Part shown: positions 27,494 through 36,880 of the stretch, in pieces
Layout of the letters: each line of letters starts with the position of its first letter
Position numbering within the stretch: position 1 is the stretch's first letter
DNA from: Streptomyces peucetius
GTDB lineage: Bacteria > Actinomycetota > Actinomycetes > Streptomycetales > Streptomycetaceae
Direction: 5' to 3'
Length of the DNA: 64,000 bases
Assembly (NCBI RefSeq): GCF_025854275.1
Contig: NZ_CP107567.1
Coordinates: 7,068,001 to 7,132,000, forward strand
The notes under the pieces: model-generated
Told to the model about the DNA's origin: nothing
Database searches by the model: none
The model's input: the letters and a program-made list of their open reading frames with translations, nothing else
Position numbers and translations under genes: made by a program

Positions 27494-28062
27494 CGGAGAA
27501 CGGGGATCACCCTGAGGTGCGCGAAGGCGATCACGGGTGTCTCGTCGTCCTCGGCCGGGAAGTGCACGGCGTGCCGGAACCTCTCGTCTTCCTGTGGAGC
27601 CTTGAGGTCGCAGGCATGGCCCTCGAGGCTGCCGGACTCCGCGCGCACGGAGACGCCTCGCCGGGCTGCGAGGGACCGCAGCTGCTCGTGGCCGAAGCGG
27701 TCGGCCAGTTCCGCCGTGGTGAAGGATTTCTTGATCCGGGGCCGCTCCCCGTCCACCCAGACGGTATAGGCCATGATCCGCAGGGCGGCTGTGCCCGACG
27801 GGCGAGCGATGCCCACGCGCAGCCGGTTGTGCAGGTTCGACAGGGCCGCGGGAATGGCGGGGACCACAGCAGGCTGGTAGAGCACCAAGTCACGCTCCTC
27901 GTTGTTCCACCGGGTGTCGTGAACCACCAGCGCCGGGCGGCCTGACAGCTGCAGTGTCCACTCCGTTGCTGTACCGGTCGCCGCCACACCGCTGCATGTC
28001 GTGCCCGATTTCCGGGGCAGGGTGGCACCGCGTTCCAACAGGAGACCGCTCACGAGCATCAT
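27460..28062 (-). CDS. Hypothetical protein
   Basis: A 200-residue soluble protein that I do not recognise. It contains WTLQLSGRPALVVHDTRWNN and SFTTAELADRFGHEQLRSLA and ends in an acidic, then basic region. GGAGG lies 13 bases before the first ATG. The 3' end overlaps the convergent HATPase gene. It is upstream of nothing on its strand within 30 bases, so it is probably transcribed alone. No function assigned. Confidence 0.6.
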   Translation of the reverse strand: MMLVSGLLLERGATLPRKSGTTCSGVAATGTATEWTLQLSGRPALVVHDTRWNNEERDLVLYQPAVVPAIPAALSNLHNRLRVGIARPSGTAALRIMAYTVWVDGERPRIKKSFTTAELADRFGHEQLRSLAARRGVSVRAESGSLEGHACDLKAPQEDERFRHAVHFPAEDDETPVIAFAHLRVIPVLRHVRWLSPAAA

Positions 28063-28137
28063 GATCGGCGATCAACCTCCGTAGATGATGGGAATTGCCG
28101 GCTGTAAGCAGGCATCGGAAGCCCGGCATTGGCGCAT

Positions 28138-28656
28138 TCAATTCACCTGCGCCGTCCATGGCTTGCAGCCCGAGGTGGTGAAGAACTCGCCCTCGTTCAA
28201 CGTCACGAGGGCCCGCCCCTCGGTCATGTCGTTGGTGAGGACGGAACCGCTGTCTCCCGAGGCGTCGCTCATTCGGGCCCAGTAGCAGCCGCCGGAGACG
28301 TCGGCCGGACCCTTGGCCGTGTAGGTGCCGGGAACGAGGAACTCGTCGTCGAGCGAATCGAGGGCGTCCTCGTAGTCCGGAGCGTCGTCCGTCACCTCGT
28401 ACGTGCCCGGGTGGACTCACAGTGTCTCTCCCAAGGCATCGTCGATGTCCGCGAGGGCTGCTTCGAACTCGCGCCGGGCGTCTTCGGCTGCCTGGTCGTC
28501 TGCTGCCTGAGTGGCGGCGGGCGGGGACGGCGACGGTGCCGATGTCTCGGTGACCGGGGTGCTCGGCGTTGCCTTGGCTGCGGAGCCGGAGCCTGCGCAG
28601 CCGGTGAGACCGAGGGCCACCAGAACCGTGGCGGCCACGACGGGTCTGCCGTTCAT
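28138..28656 (-). pseudogene. Lipoprotein gene interrupted by an in-frame TGA
   Basis: The ATG at 28656 (GGAG 6-7 bases upstream) starts a lipoprotein signal (ATVLVALGLTGCAGSG, lipobox LTGC) that stops at a TGA at 28419-28417 after 79 residues. The same frame continues without a break: VHPGTYEV, LVPGTYTAKGPADVSGGCYW and the C-terminal SGCKPW. That is the usual outer domain of this lipoprotein family. A TGG to TGA change (Trp) would explain it. A GTG at 28395 could start the second half but without a signal peptide. It lies 24 bases after the kinase gene, probably in its operon. Confidence 0.65.
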
Positions 28657-28680
28657 GGGTGCTCCGCTTCGTGATGTGTG

Positions 28681-30741
28681 TCAACGTGTCCCGGTCGATG
28701 CGCAGCTGCCCGAACCGACGATCACGGGCATTCCGTCGTCCGTCCGGTAGACGGCAACGGACCAGCGCGTGTAGTTCCACTTCTCGTTGCTGCCGAATTC
28801 CGTCATGAACTTCCTGCAGCCGGTCTTGGAGACGATGCTCAGGAGGTGTGACTGCTGGGCCCGTCCGACGAGGCTGCCGGAGCTGTCCCAGGCCCACACG
28901 TACGCGGCGTTCTCGACGGGGTCGAAGCCCAGGGTGACGTCACCGGAGGTGAAGGGGTCGAGGCCGTGTCCTTCGGCGGCACGCTTGTTCCATGCAGCGG
29001 TCACCGCCTTGACCGTGGCATCAGCGACACGTATCTCGGCTTGGTCGCTGCTCGGTATACCCGCGGTGGTCAGGCCGGCCTCAGAGCCGTGCCATTGGCC
29101 GGCGATCTCGGTGAAGCAACCCCCGGTGGCCCGCCCGAATCCGAGGAACGGCGGGTCGAACTGCACCTCGGCGTCCTTCCACAGCACGTAATAGCGACCG
29201 TACAGCCATGTGGTGGGGCTCTCCTCGAGGCGGCGCGCCAGTACCGTGCACGCCGCCATTTCGCCTGCCCTGCGGAACACCTCCTGGTTTTCGAGGGGCA
29301 ACTGGGGTACGGGGCCGCCGGTGACCATCACAGTCTGCGCACGCTTGTTGAAGGTGACAGTGGCATCCATGTAGTCCATGCCCTTGGTTGCGAGCATCGA
29401 CGTCACCAGGCTGCGGATCTGCTGGGCGGCCTCCTTCTCCTCCGGGCTCCTCGCGGACGTGCTGGCCCTCCATTCCGAGGTGTGCGGCTGGTTCTCCTCC
29501 ACACGTGTGAAAGCGGGATCGAGCACTCCGGCCAGCGGGTCGTGAGGGACATCCACGGTGCGTGGATCGACCGGCCGTTCGTTCCTACCATCGTCGGATT
29601 CGGCCGGGCCGGTTTGCGTGGGGACGGCGGACGGGACGACCGGGTCCTCGGTGGTGGTGCGGCTGTCGGCGGAGGCGCCGGCGGTACTCTTCGCGAGACC
29701 TGACGGAAAGGCCAGGGCACCACCCGTGATGCCGCCGACGACGACCGCGGCGATGAGAACGGACACGACGGTGCGCCTTCGGTGGAAAGGCCGGGGGAAG
29801 TGCCACGCGGGATCGTCCAGGTCAGGCATCTCCCACTGTGCCGCGACCAGTTCACCGACACGCGTCGGCTCGAGTCCGACTCCGTCCGCGAGGACCTGCG
29901 TGGCCTGGGATGCGAGGAGGTGTGAGCACCTCTCTTCCGCCGAGGATGCGGTTATGCGGTCGGCGGGCTCCTTGGACAGTGCCTCGGTGACGATCGCTCG
30001 CAGGTCGGCGGGTATCCCTTCGAGATCGGGGTCGCCCGACATGACACGGAAGGCCACGACGTCCGGGGCCCCACCGCCGAACGGCAGGCGGCCGGTGGCG
30101 GCGTAGGCGATGAGCGCACCCCACGCGAACATGTCGCCTTCCGAGCCCGCGGTGCCGCTGCGATAGTGCTCAGGGCTGATCCAGCCTGGCGTGCCTGTCA
30201 TGACGCCGGTGCGGGTGACGCTGGTGCCGTCGACGGCGTGGGCGATACCGAAGTCCAGGAGCCGTGGGCCGGCGGGGGCGAGGATGACGTTCTGGGGCTT
30301 CACGTCCCGGTGAACGACGCCGGCGGCATGGATGGCGGCCAGCGCTTGAGCGGTACCGGTGGCGAAGGCGTAGAGGGTGCCACCGGTGAGCGGGCCGTGC
30401 TCGGCCAGATGACGGCCGAGAGAGGGGCCAGGGGCGTACTCGGTCGCCAGCCACGGGGGGTCGGCCTCGGTGTCGGCTGCCAGGAGAGGGAGAAGACAAG
30501 GACCCTGCACCCGGGCCGAGAGCAGGACCTCGCGTCGGAAGCGGGCGAGGAACTCGGGGTTCTCGCACTGCGCTTGGTGCACGACCTTGACCGCGACCCG
30601 GTGTCCGTCGGGCGTCAGACCTGCGTAGACGGTGCCCATGCCACCGACCCCCAGACGACCGGTGATCCGGAACCGGCCGATGCGGGACGGATCGCCGGGG
30701 CGGGGCGGCTGGACTCGTCCACCGGAGCCGGCAGCACTCAC
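28681..30741 (-). CDS. Transmembrane serine/threonine protein kinase (PknB type)
   Basis: A 686-residue receptor kinase. The kinase domain (about 20-275) is complete: glycine loop GRLGVGGMGTVY, Lys in VAVKVV (K52), catalytic loop VVHRDVKPQN, DFG in LLDFGIAH and APE-like WISPEH. A membrane helix follows at about 325-347 (VVSVLIAAVVVGGITGGALA), then a Pro/Thr linker and an outer domain of about 270 residues with paired cysteines (ATGGCFTE, KTGCRKF, GSCAS). No PASTA repeats. GTG start with a poor ribosome site. The broken lipoprotein lies 24 bases downstream; such lipoproteins may be partners of the sensor domain (inference). Confidence 0.92.
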   Translation of the reverse strand: MSAAGSGGRVQPPRPGDPSRIGRFRITGRLGVGGMGTVYAGLTPDGHRVAVKVVHQAQCENPEFLARFRREVLLSARVQGPCLLPLLAADTEADPPWLATEYAPGPSLGRHLAEHGPLTGGTLYAFATGTAQALAAIHAAGVVHRDVKPQNVILAPAGPRLLDFGIAHAVDGTSVTRTGVMTGTPGWISPEHYRSGTAGSEGDMFAWGALIAYAATGRLPFGGGAPDVVAFRVMSGDPDLEGIPADLRAIVTEALSKEPADRITASSAEERCSHLLASQATQVLADGVGLEPTRVGELVAAQWEMPDLDDPAWHFPRPFHRRRTVVSVLIAAVVVGGITGGALAFPSGLAKSTAGASADSRTTTEDPVVPSAVPTQTGPAESDDGRNERPVDPRTVDVPHDPLAGVLDPAFTRVEENQPHTSEWRASTSARSPEEKEAAQQIRSLVTSMLATKGMDYMDATVTFNKRAQTVMVTGGPVPQLPLENQEVFRRAGEMAACTVLARRLEESPTTWLYGRYYVLWKDAEVQFDPPFLGFGRATGGCFTEIAGQWHGSEAGLTTAGIPSSDQAEIRVADATVKAVTAAWNKRAAEGHGLDPFTSGDVTLGFDPVENAAYVWAWDSSGSLVGRAQQSHLLSIVSKTGCRKFMTEFGSNEKWNYTRWSVAVYRTDDGMPVIVGSGSCASTGTR

Positions 30742-30920
30742 AGGAAGTCCGTTTCTGGTGTGCGGTCGAGTGACCGGCGGCTGAAGAGAGAGCGAGCAGA
30801 GGTTCCCGGCGTCGCACTGCGGTGGCGGCTCGGGCCGGGACGCGGGCGGCCGCCGTCCCGGAAAGCGGATTCGCAGCGCAGACTGTACACGGGTGCGAGG
30901 AGTCGCGACTAGAGTGTTGC

Positions 30921-30936
30921 GTTGGCGATGTAAACG
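30921..30936 (+). repeat. 16-bp direct repeat, left copy, before the McrBC cassette
   Basis: GTTGGCGATGTAAACG matches the copy at 38597-38612 (GTTGGCGTTGTAAACG) at 15 of 16 bases in the same orientation. The two copies enclose the small gene, mcrB, mcrC, the helicase and the methylase. It lies 98 bases before the first ATG, inside a 293-base gap with no gene, so it may be a promoter or operator instead of an integration footprint. Confidence 0.45.
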
Positions 30937-31034
30937 GGTGTTTCCTGAGTTCAGGTTGGCCGATGCCGACCCCGTGAGGACGTCGTGTGAGGCCGACGCA
31001 CTTGCGTGCCTGGACGCGAGCAGTGGAGGGGCGT

Positions 31035-31583
31035 ATGCGCATCATCGAGGGAACGCCGCGAGAGATCGCCGAGTACCTGCAGCTCACCGGTCAAGGAAGG
31101 GGCGGGGCAGTTGGCGTCGAGGGTGTCGTGGCCGAGGAGACCGTCGTCGAGTCCGTTCACGTCGAGACGGACATTGCTTGGCCCGACATCGAGCGGCTGG
31201 TGCACGACCGGGCGCGGACGACGAGTATCGCGACACGCGTGCTCGACTACCTGCGCAGCGCGGTGGCGTTGGGCGATGTCGAGATCGGGCCGGGGGTGTC
31301 GGAGCGCACGCACGACGGCCTCACCGACTACATCATGGTGCGGGACGCAGGGCCCAAGCCCCAGCGGTACGGGGCTGTCGTCTACGTGAAGGCGACGAAC
31401 GGCGGGCTCACTCTGCGGCTCACCGAGGAAGATGTGACAGATCTGGACGACGACCCCCACATCGGCTTCCGGGACGTGCGCGACGGCCATCAGTACGTGG
31501 TGAACTGCCCGCTGCGCAGCGAGAGCGCGATGAAGCTGGCGCTGTCGCTCACCGAGCGTGCCCTGGCCAAGGTGCGGGCGTAG
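31035..31583 (+). CDS. Hypothetical protein preceding McrB
   Basis: A 182-residue soluble protein that I do not recognise. The ATG at 31035 has GGAGGGG 4-5 bases upstream. It has an N-terminal helix (IIEGTPREIAEYLQL), a central Asp/Glu-rich part and a C-terminal HQYVVNCPLRSESAMKLALS helix that recalls modification- or nucleic-acid-binding add-on domains, without certainty. It ends 51 bases before mcrB on the same strand. Context suggests an accessory or regulatory part of the type IV restriction cassette. Confidence 0.68.
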   Translation: MRIIEGTPREIAEYLQLTGQGRGGAVGVEGVVAEETVVESVHVETDIAWPDIERLVHDRARTTSIATRVLDYLRSAVALGDVEIGPGVSERTHDGLTDYIMVRDAGPKPQRYGAVVYVKATNGGLTLRLTEEDVTDLDDDPHIGFRDVRDGHQYVVNCPLRSESAMKLALSLTERALAKVRA

Positions 31584-31634
31584 CCGCAGCGCGCGCCGGT
31601 AGGGTCCGTAGAACGTGATGGTTGAGGAGTGAGT

Positions 31635-33485
31635 GTGAGCGAGCAGCCGGGCGGGGCTCCCGAGCGCGTGCAGTACCCGGAGTTCCTGCTGCGGTTGCCG
31701 GGCGGGGGGCCGCAGGCACGTGGCCGCCTGCTGGCCGAGAAGGGGACGAACGGAAGCCAGAAGTTCGTCGTCCTGGCGGGCGCTCCGGCCAGGCCCGAGG
31801 TCGTCCCCTCCTTTCCTGGCCGTATGCAGTCGTCGCACCGCCTTCGCGAGTCACTGATCGCGGAGGGGTTGATCACGGAGTCGACGACTTGGCCCGGGTG
31901 GCTGGAGACGGTCCGCGACATCGAGTGCAACTCGCCTTCGGCCGCCGCGGAGATCCTTGTCGGTCGCAGCGCCAACGGCTGGGTGGAGTGGAAGACCGCC
32001 GACGGGCATCCGCTGGCCGACTTCCTCAGCAACGCGTGGTGGGGCCCCAACAGGGCATGGCTGGTGCGTGGCTCCAACGTCTCCGGAGTCGACCTGGTGC
32101 AGCGCATGTGGCTGCCTGCGCAGCAGGTTTCCGTCCCGGCCGGCCGGTTGCGGCAGGGTGTCGAGCCCGGTATGGCGAAGGACCGGCTCCGCGCCATGGT
32201 GGAGGAGGATTACGACGCCGCCGCCACGTACAACCAGAAACGGGAGCTCGTCGAGGAACTGCATGCCTTCGTCTCCCGAATGAGGCCGGGCGACGTGGTG
32301 TGCACGATCTCCGCCGGGCGGCTCCATGTCGGTGAGATCACCGGCTCCGTCGAACAGATCGCCTCCGACGACGGCCGGTCCAATCTGCGGCGCCCGGTCG
32401 AGTGGCAGGCTGCCGGCTATCCGTACGAGGAGCTCCCGGAGGAGCTCCAGCAGAAGCTGTCCGTGCAGCATGACGTGGTCGACCTGACCGTCGTCAAACC
32501 GTTGCTCGAAGGGCTCGGGCTCTCCGACGCCGAGCTGGCCATCGAGGCCGAGGCGACCGCCGACGCCGACGCGAGCGCCGAGATCGCCGCTATCACCGAA
32601 CGCCGCCGGGAGCTGGAGCTGCCCGAGCCCGGCCAGGAGCTCGCCGACGAGCTCCTTGTGCACGACGTGGCGTGGCTGCGAGAGGTGCGCGACCTGCTCT
32701 GGGACGAGCGTCAGCTCGTCCTGTACGGGCCGCCCGGGACCGGGAAGACCTACCTCGCGCTCAAGCTCGCCGAGTTCCTCGGAAGCGGTCCCGAGCAGGT
32801 GAAGCTTGTGCAGTTTCACCCCTCCTACTCGTACGAGGACTTCTTCGAGGGCTTCCGGCCCCGAGAGGATCCCGAGACGCGGGAGGTGGCGTTCCGACTC
32901 ACTGCCGGGCCGCTGCGTGAGCTCGCCGACCTCGCGTCCCGCGAGGGCAACCGGCACATCCCGCACTTCCTGATCATCGACGAGCTCAACCGGGCCAACC
33001 TGGCGAAGGTCTTCGGCGAGCTGTACTTCCTGCTGGAGTACCGCAACAAGTCCGTGCGTCTGACCTACTCCGGGGACGATTTCGCGCTGCCACCGAACCT
33101 TTTCGTCATCGGCACCATGAACACCGCCGACCGCTCCATCGCGCTCGTCGATGCCGCCATGCGCCGCCGTTTCGCGTTCGTCGAACTCTCCCCGCGCGCG
33201 GAGCCGACCAACGGATTGCTGCGTCGTTGGCTCGCCGACCGGAAACTGGGCGCCGAGCCCGCCGACCTGCTCGACGCCCTGAACGCACGCATCGACGACC
33301 CGGACTTCCGCATCGGACCGTCGTACCTCATGAAGAAGGGGGTGTACCGGGACGGGGGCCTGGAGCGGACGTGGCGCACGAAGGTCCTGCCGTTGCTGGA
33401 GGAGCACCACTACGGCGACGGCATCGACGTCAGGGCACGCTACGGACTCGAGGCCCTTCGCAAGCAGTTGGAGTCCGGGGCGTGA
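31635..33485 (+). CDS. mcrB: McrB-type GTPase of a type IV restriction system, with N-terminal DUF4357-like region
   Basis: A 616-residue AAA+ protein. Walker A GPPGTGKTY is near residue 365, Walker B FLIIDELNRAN near 445, and the McrB signature NTADRSIALVDAAMRRRFAF follows; these define the GTP-driven motor of McrBC. The N-terminal part (KFVVLAGAPARPEVVPSF, RESLIAEGLI) resembles DUF4357, and the middle region probably reads the modified base. GTG at 31635 fits GAGGAG 5 bases upstream; GTG at 31629 is too close. The stop overlaps the mcrC start as GTGA. With McrC it should cut DNA carrying modified cytosines. Confidence 0.93.
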   Translation: MSEQPGGAPERVQYPEFLLRLPGGGPQARGRLLAEKGTNGSQKFVVLAGAPARPEVVPSFPGRMQSSHRLRESLIAEGLITESTTWPGWLETVRDIECNSPSAAAEILVGRSANGWVEWKTADGHPLADFLSNAWWGPNRAWLVRGSNVSGVDLVQRMWLPAQQVSVPAGRLRQGVEPGMAKDRLRAMVEEDYDAAATYNQKRELVEELHAFVSRMRPGDVVCTISAGRLHVGEITGSVEQIASDDGRSNLRRPVEWQAAGYPYEELPEELQQKLSVQHDVVDLTVVKPLLEGLGLSDAELAIEAEATADADASAEIAAITERRRELELPEPGQELADELLVHDVAWLREVRDLLWDERQLVLYGPPGTGKTYLALKLAEFLGSGPEQVKLVQFHPSYSYEDFFEGFRPREDPETREVAFRLTAGPLRELADLASREGNRHIPHFLIIDELNRANLAKVFGELYFLLEYRNKSVRLTYSGDDFALPPNLFVIGTMNTADRSIALVDAAMRRRFAFVELSPRAEPTNGLLRRWLADRKLGAEPADLLDALNARIDDPDFRIGPSYLMKKGVYRDGGLERTWRTKVLPLLEEHHYGDGIDVRARYGLEALRKQLESGA

Positions 33486-34690
33486 CCACCATCGATCTCG
33501 TCGAGCACGCACCGCCCGAGCCGCACCGCTTGGCGGACGCCGTCGGCCGGGCGCTCGCCGCCTCCGGCGTGGTCGATGCCAGTCCCGACCCGTACCTCGC
33601 CGGGCACTGGCGGCTGCGCGCCGGCAGCAAGGTAGGCGCGCTGACCCTGACCGCCCCCGGAGCCGGGCCCGTCACCCTGCGCATCGCACCCAAGGTGCCG
33701 ATCGCCCGGCTGTTCTTCCTCCTCGGTTACGCGCTCTCTCCGAATCTGGCACCCGAGGGCGACCCGGTGGACGTCGCCGAACACTCCGGGGTCCTCCCCG
33801 CGTTCGCGCACGCCTTCGAACGGCAGACGGCACGAGCGCTCGCACAAGGGCTCGTCCAGGGCTATCGCACCATCGAGGAGAGCGCCTTCGTCGTACGCGG
33901 CCGCATCAGGGAGGCCGATCAGATACGGCGCCGCTTCGGCAGTACGCTTCCCGCGGAGATCGTGCACGACGAGTACACCACCGACATCGCCGAGAACCGC
34001 ATCCTGCGAGCCGCTGTGGAACGCCTGATGCGTCTACCAGAAATTCCTGCAGATGTGCGCCGGCGTCTCGCGCACCATCGGGCGCGACTGGCGGACGTCG
34101 CCTGTCACGTAAGCGGACGTCCTCTGCCCTCCTGGCGCGCCACCCGCCTCAATACGCGCTACCACCACGCACTCCGCCTGGCCGAGAGCCTCCTGCGCGA
34201 TGCCTCGGCCGAGCACGGCGCGGGCGGGCTGCACATCGACGGTTACCTCTTCGACATGAACAAGCTGTTCGAGGACTTCGTCTGCACCGCGCTGCGTGAA
34301 GCCCTCGTCCCTTACGGTGGCCGCGGTGAACTCCAGGCCCGCGGCGTGCATCTAGACCGGGACGCCGCCGTCCGCATGCGCCCGGACCTCGTCTGGTACG
34401 CCGATGACGGTACGCCCCGCGCGGTCGTCGACGCCAAGTACAAGGCGGAGAGGCCCCAAGGGTTCCCCGACGCCGACCTGTACCAGATGCTGGCCTACTG
34501 CACCGCGCTCGGCCTGTTCGAGGGGCATCTTGTCTACGCCAAGGGCAACGTCGGGCACGCGTCACACCGGATCCGCAACGCCGGCATCACCATCCACCAG
34601 CACGCGCTGGATCTGGACCAGTCGCCGACGGTGCTCCTGGCCCAGGTGCAGGCCCTCGCAGGGCGGCTGGCCGGGACCACCCCCGTATGA
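33482..34690 (+). CDS. mcrC: McrC-type nuclease subunit
   Basis: A 402-residue protein of the McrBC 5-methylcytosine restriction component family. It has the family motif DEYTTDIAENRILRAAVERL and a C-terminal PD-(D/E)xK nuclease core: MRPDLVWYADDGTPRAVVDA followed by KYK. The GTG start overlaps the mcrB stop by four bases, as usual for this pair. It is followed after 39 bases by the helicase gene. Full length for the family. Confidence 0.93.
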   Translation: MTTIDLVEHAPPEPHRLADAVGRALAASGVVDASPDPYLAGHWRLRAGSKVGALTLTAPGAGPVTLRIAPKVPIARLFFLLGYALSPNLAPEGDPVDVAEHSGVLPAFAHAFERQTARALAQGLVQGYRTIEESAFVVRGRIREADQIRRRFGSTLPAEIVHDEYTTDIAENRILRAAVERLMRLPEIPADVRRRLAHHRARLADVACHVSGRPLPSWRATRLNTRYHHALRLAESLLRDASAEHGAGGLHIDGYLFDMNKLFEDFVCTALREALVPYGGRGELQARGVHLDRDAAVRMRPDLVWYADDGTPRAVVDAKYKAERPQGFPDADLYQMLAYCTALGLFEGHLVYAKGNVGHASHRIRNAGITIHQHALDLDQSPTVLLAQVQALAGRLAGTTPV

Positions 34691-34729
34691 TCTTCATTCA
34701 TGCTCCAGCGGCGCAAAGGAGTCCGTTCC

Positions 34730-36865
34730 GTGCCTCAGCTCGCCTTGGCGAACACGTTCTGGGAAAGCTTCGACGCCCTGGAGAAGCACGTCAAAGCCGG
34801 TGTGCGCAAGGCGATGGACAAGTTCCAGAAGCTGAGCGTCGCCGAACTGCACGCCGACAAGGGGCTCCACCTGGAGTCGGTCGACAAGGCGCGCGACCCC
34901 AGGATGCGGACCATCCGCATCAACGACTTCTGGCGCGGAGTCGTCCTCGCCCCCGACGACGGCAGTGACACCTTCCTGCTGCTGAACGTCGTGCCGCACG
35001 ACGACGCGTACACCTGGGCGGCGAAGCGCCTCTACACCGTCAACATTGCAACCCGCGGACTCGAGGTGCGCAACGTCGCCGCCATCGAGCAGCTCACCCC
35101 GGCGCTGGAGAAGGCGGCGAGCGCGGCGCCGGCGCTGTTGTTCGCGCAGTACAAGGACAGCGTCCTACGGGACCTCGGCATCGACGACCAAGTGCTCAAG
35201 GCCGTGCGCACCATCATCGACCGGCCTCAGCTGGACGCGTTCGGGACACTGCTGCCCGAGGACCAGTTCGAGGTACTAACGTTCCTTGCCGAGGGGTTCA
35301 AGCCCGCCGAGGTCTACCGCGACGTCGTCGCCGTCCGGCGTCCGGCGCAGGCAACGGCCGAGCCGACCGAGGACCTGGCCACCGCCATCGCCAACACCAG
35401 CAGCCGGATCACACTGATCACCGAACCCGACGAACTCGCGGACATCCTGGAGAAGCCCTTCGCCGCCTGGCGGGTCTTCCTCCATCCGTCGCAGCGGCGA
35501 CTCGCCTACCGGGTCTCGTACAACGGCCCGGCACAGGTCTCGGGTGGGCCGGGCACCGGCAAGACCGTCGTCGCGCTGCACCGGGTCAAGCACCTGCTGT
35601 CACGCTCGCCCGATTCACGGGTACTCCTCACCACCTACACGAACGCGCTGGCCGCCGCTCTGAGGGAGAACCTGGCGCTGCTCCTGGACGACGAGGCGCA
35701 GCTGGCACGGGTGGATGTGACCACCGTCAACGCCTACGCCCACCGGATCGTCCGGCAACTCGGCGGGCGGTCACCGTCCCCCATCGGTGACCAGGAAGAG
35801 CGCCGGATCTGGCAGAAAGTGGGCAAGCAGCTCGGTCTGCCGTGGACCGAGCAGTTCCTGGCACAGGAGTACCGGCATGTGATCCTCGCTCAGGGCGTGC
35901 GGTCGGCAGAGGAGTACCTGGCCGCCACACGCAAGGGCCGTGGCACGGCGCTCGGACCGCTGAAGCGGGCACAACTCTGGAGGGGGGTCGAGTCCTTCCA
36001 CTCCGCGCTGGCGGAGAAGGGGGACAGCACCCACCTCCAGGTGTGCGACGAGGCGGCACGCCTGCTGGATCGTGCCGACCGGTCCGTTCACGGTTACGCC
36101 CACATCGTCGTCGACGAGGCGCAGGACCTGCATCCTGCCCAGTGGCGTGTACTGAGGGCAGCGGCCGAGGCGGGGCCCGACGACCTGTTCATCACCGGCG
36201 ACCCGCACCAGAGGATCTACGACTCGAGGGTTTCACTCGGTTCGCTGGGAATCTCCGTGACCGGCCGCTCCAGCCGACTGCGAGTCAACTACCGCAGTAC
36301 GGAGGAGATCCTTCTGTGGTCGACCCGCATCCTCGCCGACGTGCCGGTCGACGACCTCGGCGGTGACGGCGGCGACAGCCTGAGCGGCTACCGGTCGCTG
36401 CTGCACGGTCGCAGGCCGCACGTCGACGGACACCCGTCCGAGCAGGCAGAGGTGACCGCGCTGGTCGAGCGGGTGCAGGAATGGATCGAGCAGGGGATCC
36501 GGCCGGCCGAGATCGCGGTGTGCGCGAGGTTCAACGTGCTGCTGGACAAGGTGCGCGACCGTTTGGACGCTGCCGGCGTTCCCATGGTGAAGGTCAAGGA
36601 CAGTCCGCCCGCGGACGCCGACGGCGTGCGACTGGCGACGATGCACGCCATGAAAGGGCTCGAGTTCCGTTGCGTCGCAGTGGTGGGAGTGACCGCCGGA
36701 GCCGTTCCGTTCGCGCGCGAGATCACCCCGACCGAGGTCGACCGGCTGCAGCACGAGTCGGACATGCTGCGGGAGCGGTGCGTGCTGTTCGTGGCCTGCA
36801 CCAGGGCACGGGAAGCTCTGCACGTGTCGTGGAGCGGTTCCGCGAGCCCGTTCCTGCCGGCGTGA
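34730..36865 (+). CDS. UvrD/REP-type helicase with N-terminal RelE/ParE-like domain
   Basis: A 711-residue protein. GTG at 34730 is chosen for AAAGGAG 8 bases upstream. Residues about 1-105 look like a RelE/ParE fold (FWESFDALEKHVKAGVRKAM, DPRMRTIRINDFWRGVV, LLNVVPHDDAYTWAAKR). The rest is a superfamily 1A helicase: Walker A GGPGTGKT near residue 272, motif II VVDEAQDLHP near 462, QRIYDSR, NYRSTEEI and LATMHAMKGLEF. It lies 39 bases after mcrC on the same strand, so it is probably part of the restriction cassette. The N-terminal domain may bind nucleic acid; whether it retains RNase activity cannot be told. Confidence 0.88.
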   Translation: MPQLALANTFWESFDALEKHVKAGVRKAMDKFQKLSVAELHADKGLHLESVDKARDPRMRTIRINDFWRGVVLAPDDGSDTFLLLNVVPHDDAYTWAAKRLYTVNIATRGLEVRNVAAIEQLTPALEKAASAAPALLFAQYKDSVLRDLGIDDQVLKAVRTIIDRPQLDAFGTLLPEDQFEVLTFLAEGFKPAEVYRDVVAVRRPAQATAEPTEDLATAIANTSSRITLITEPDELADILEKPFAAWRVFLHPSQRRLAYRVSYNGPAQVSGGPGTGKTVVALHRVKHLLSRSPDSRVLLTTYTNALAAALRENLALLLDDEAQLARVDVTTVNAYAHRIVRQLGGRSPSPIGDQEERRIWQKVGKQLGLPWTEQFLAQEYRHVILAQGVRSAEEYLAATRKGRGTALGPLKRAQLWRGVESFHSALAEKGDSTHLQVCDEAARLLDRADRSVHGYAHIVVDEAQDLHPAQWRVLRAAAEAGPDDLFITGDPHQRIYDSRVSLGSLGISVTGRSSRLRVNYRSTEEILLWSTRILADVPVDDLGGDGGDSLSGYRSLLHGRRPHVDGHPSEQAEVTALVERVQEWIEQGIRPAEIAVCARFNVLLDKVRDRLDAAGVPMVKVKDSPPADADGVRLATMHAMKGLEFRCVAVVGVTAGAVPFAREITPTEVDRLQHESDMLRERCVLFVACTRAREALHVSWSGSASPFLPA

Positions 36866-36880
36866 GGCCCGGCGCCTCGG

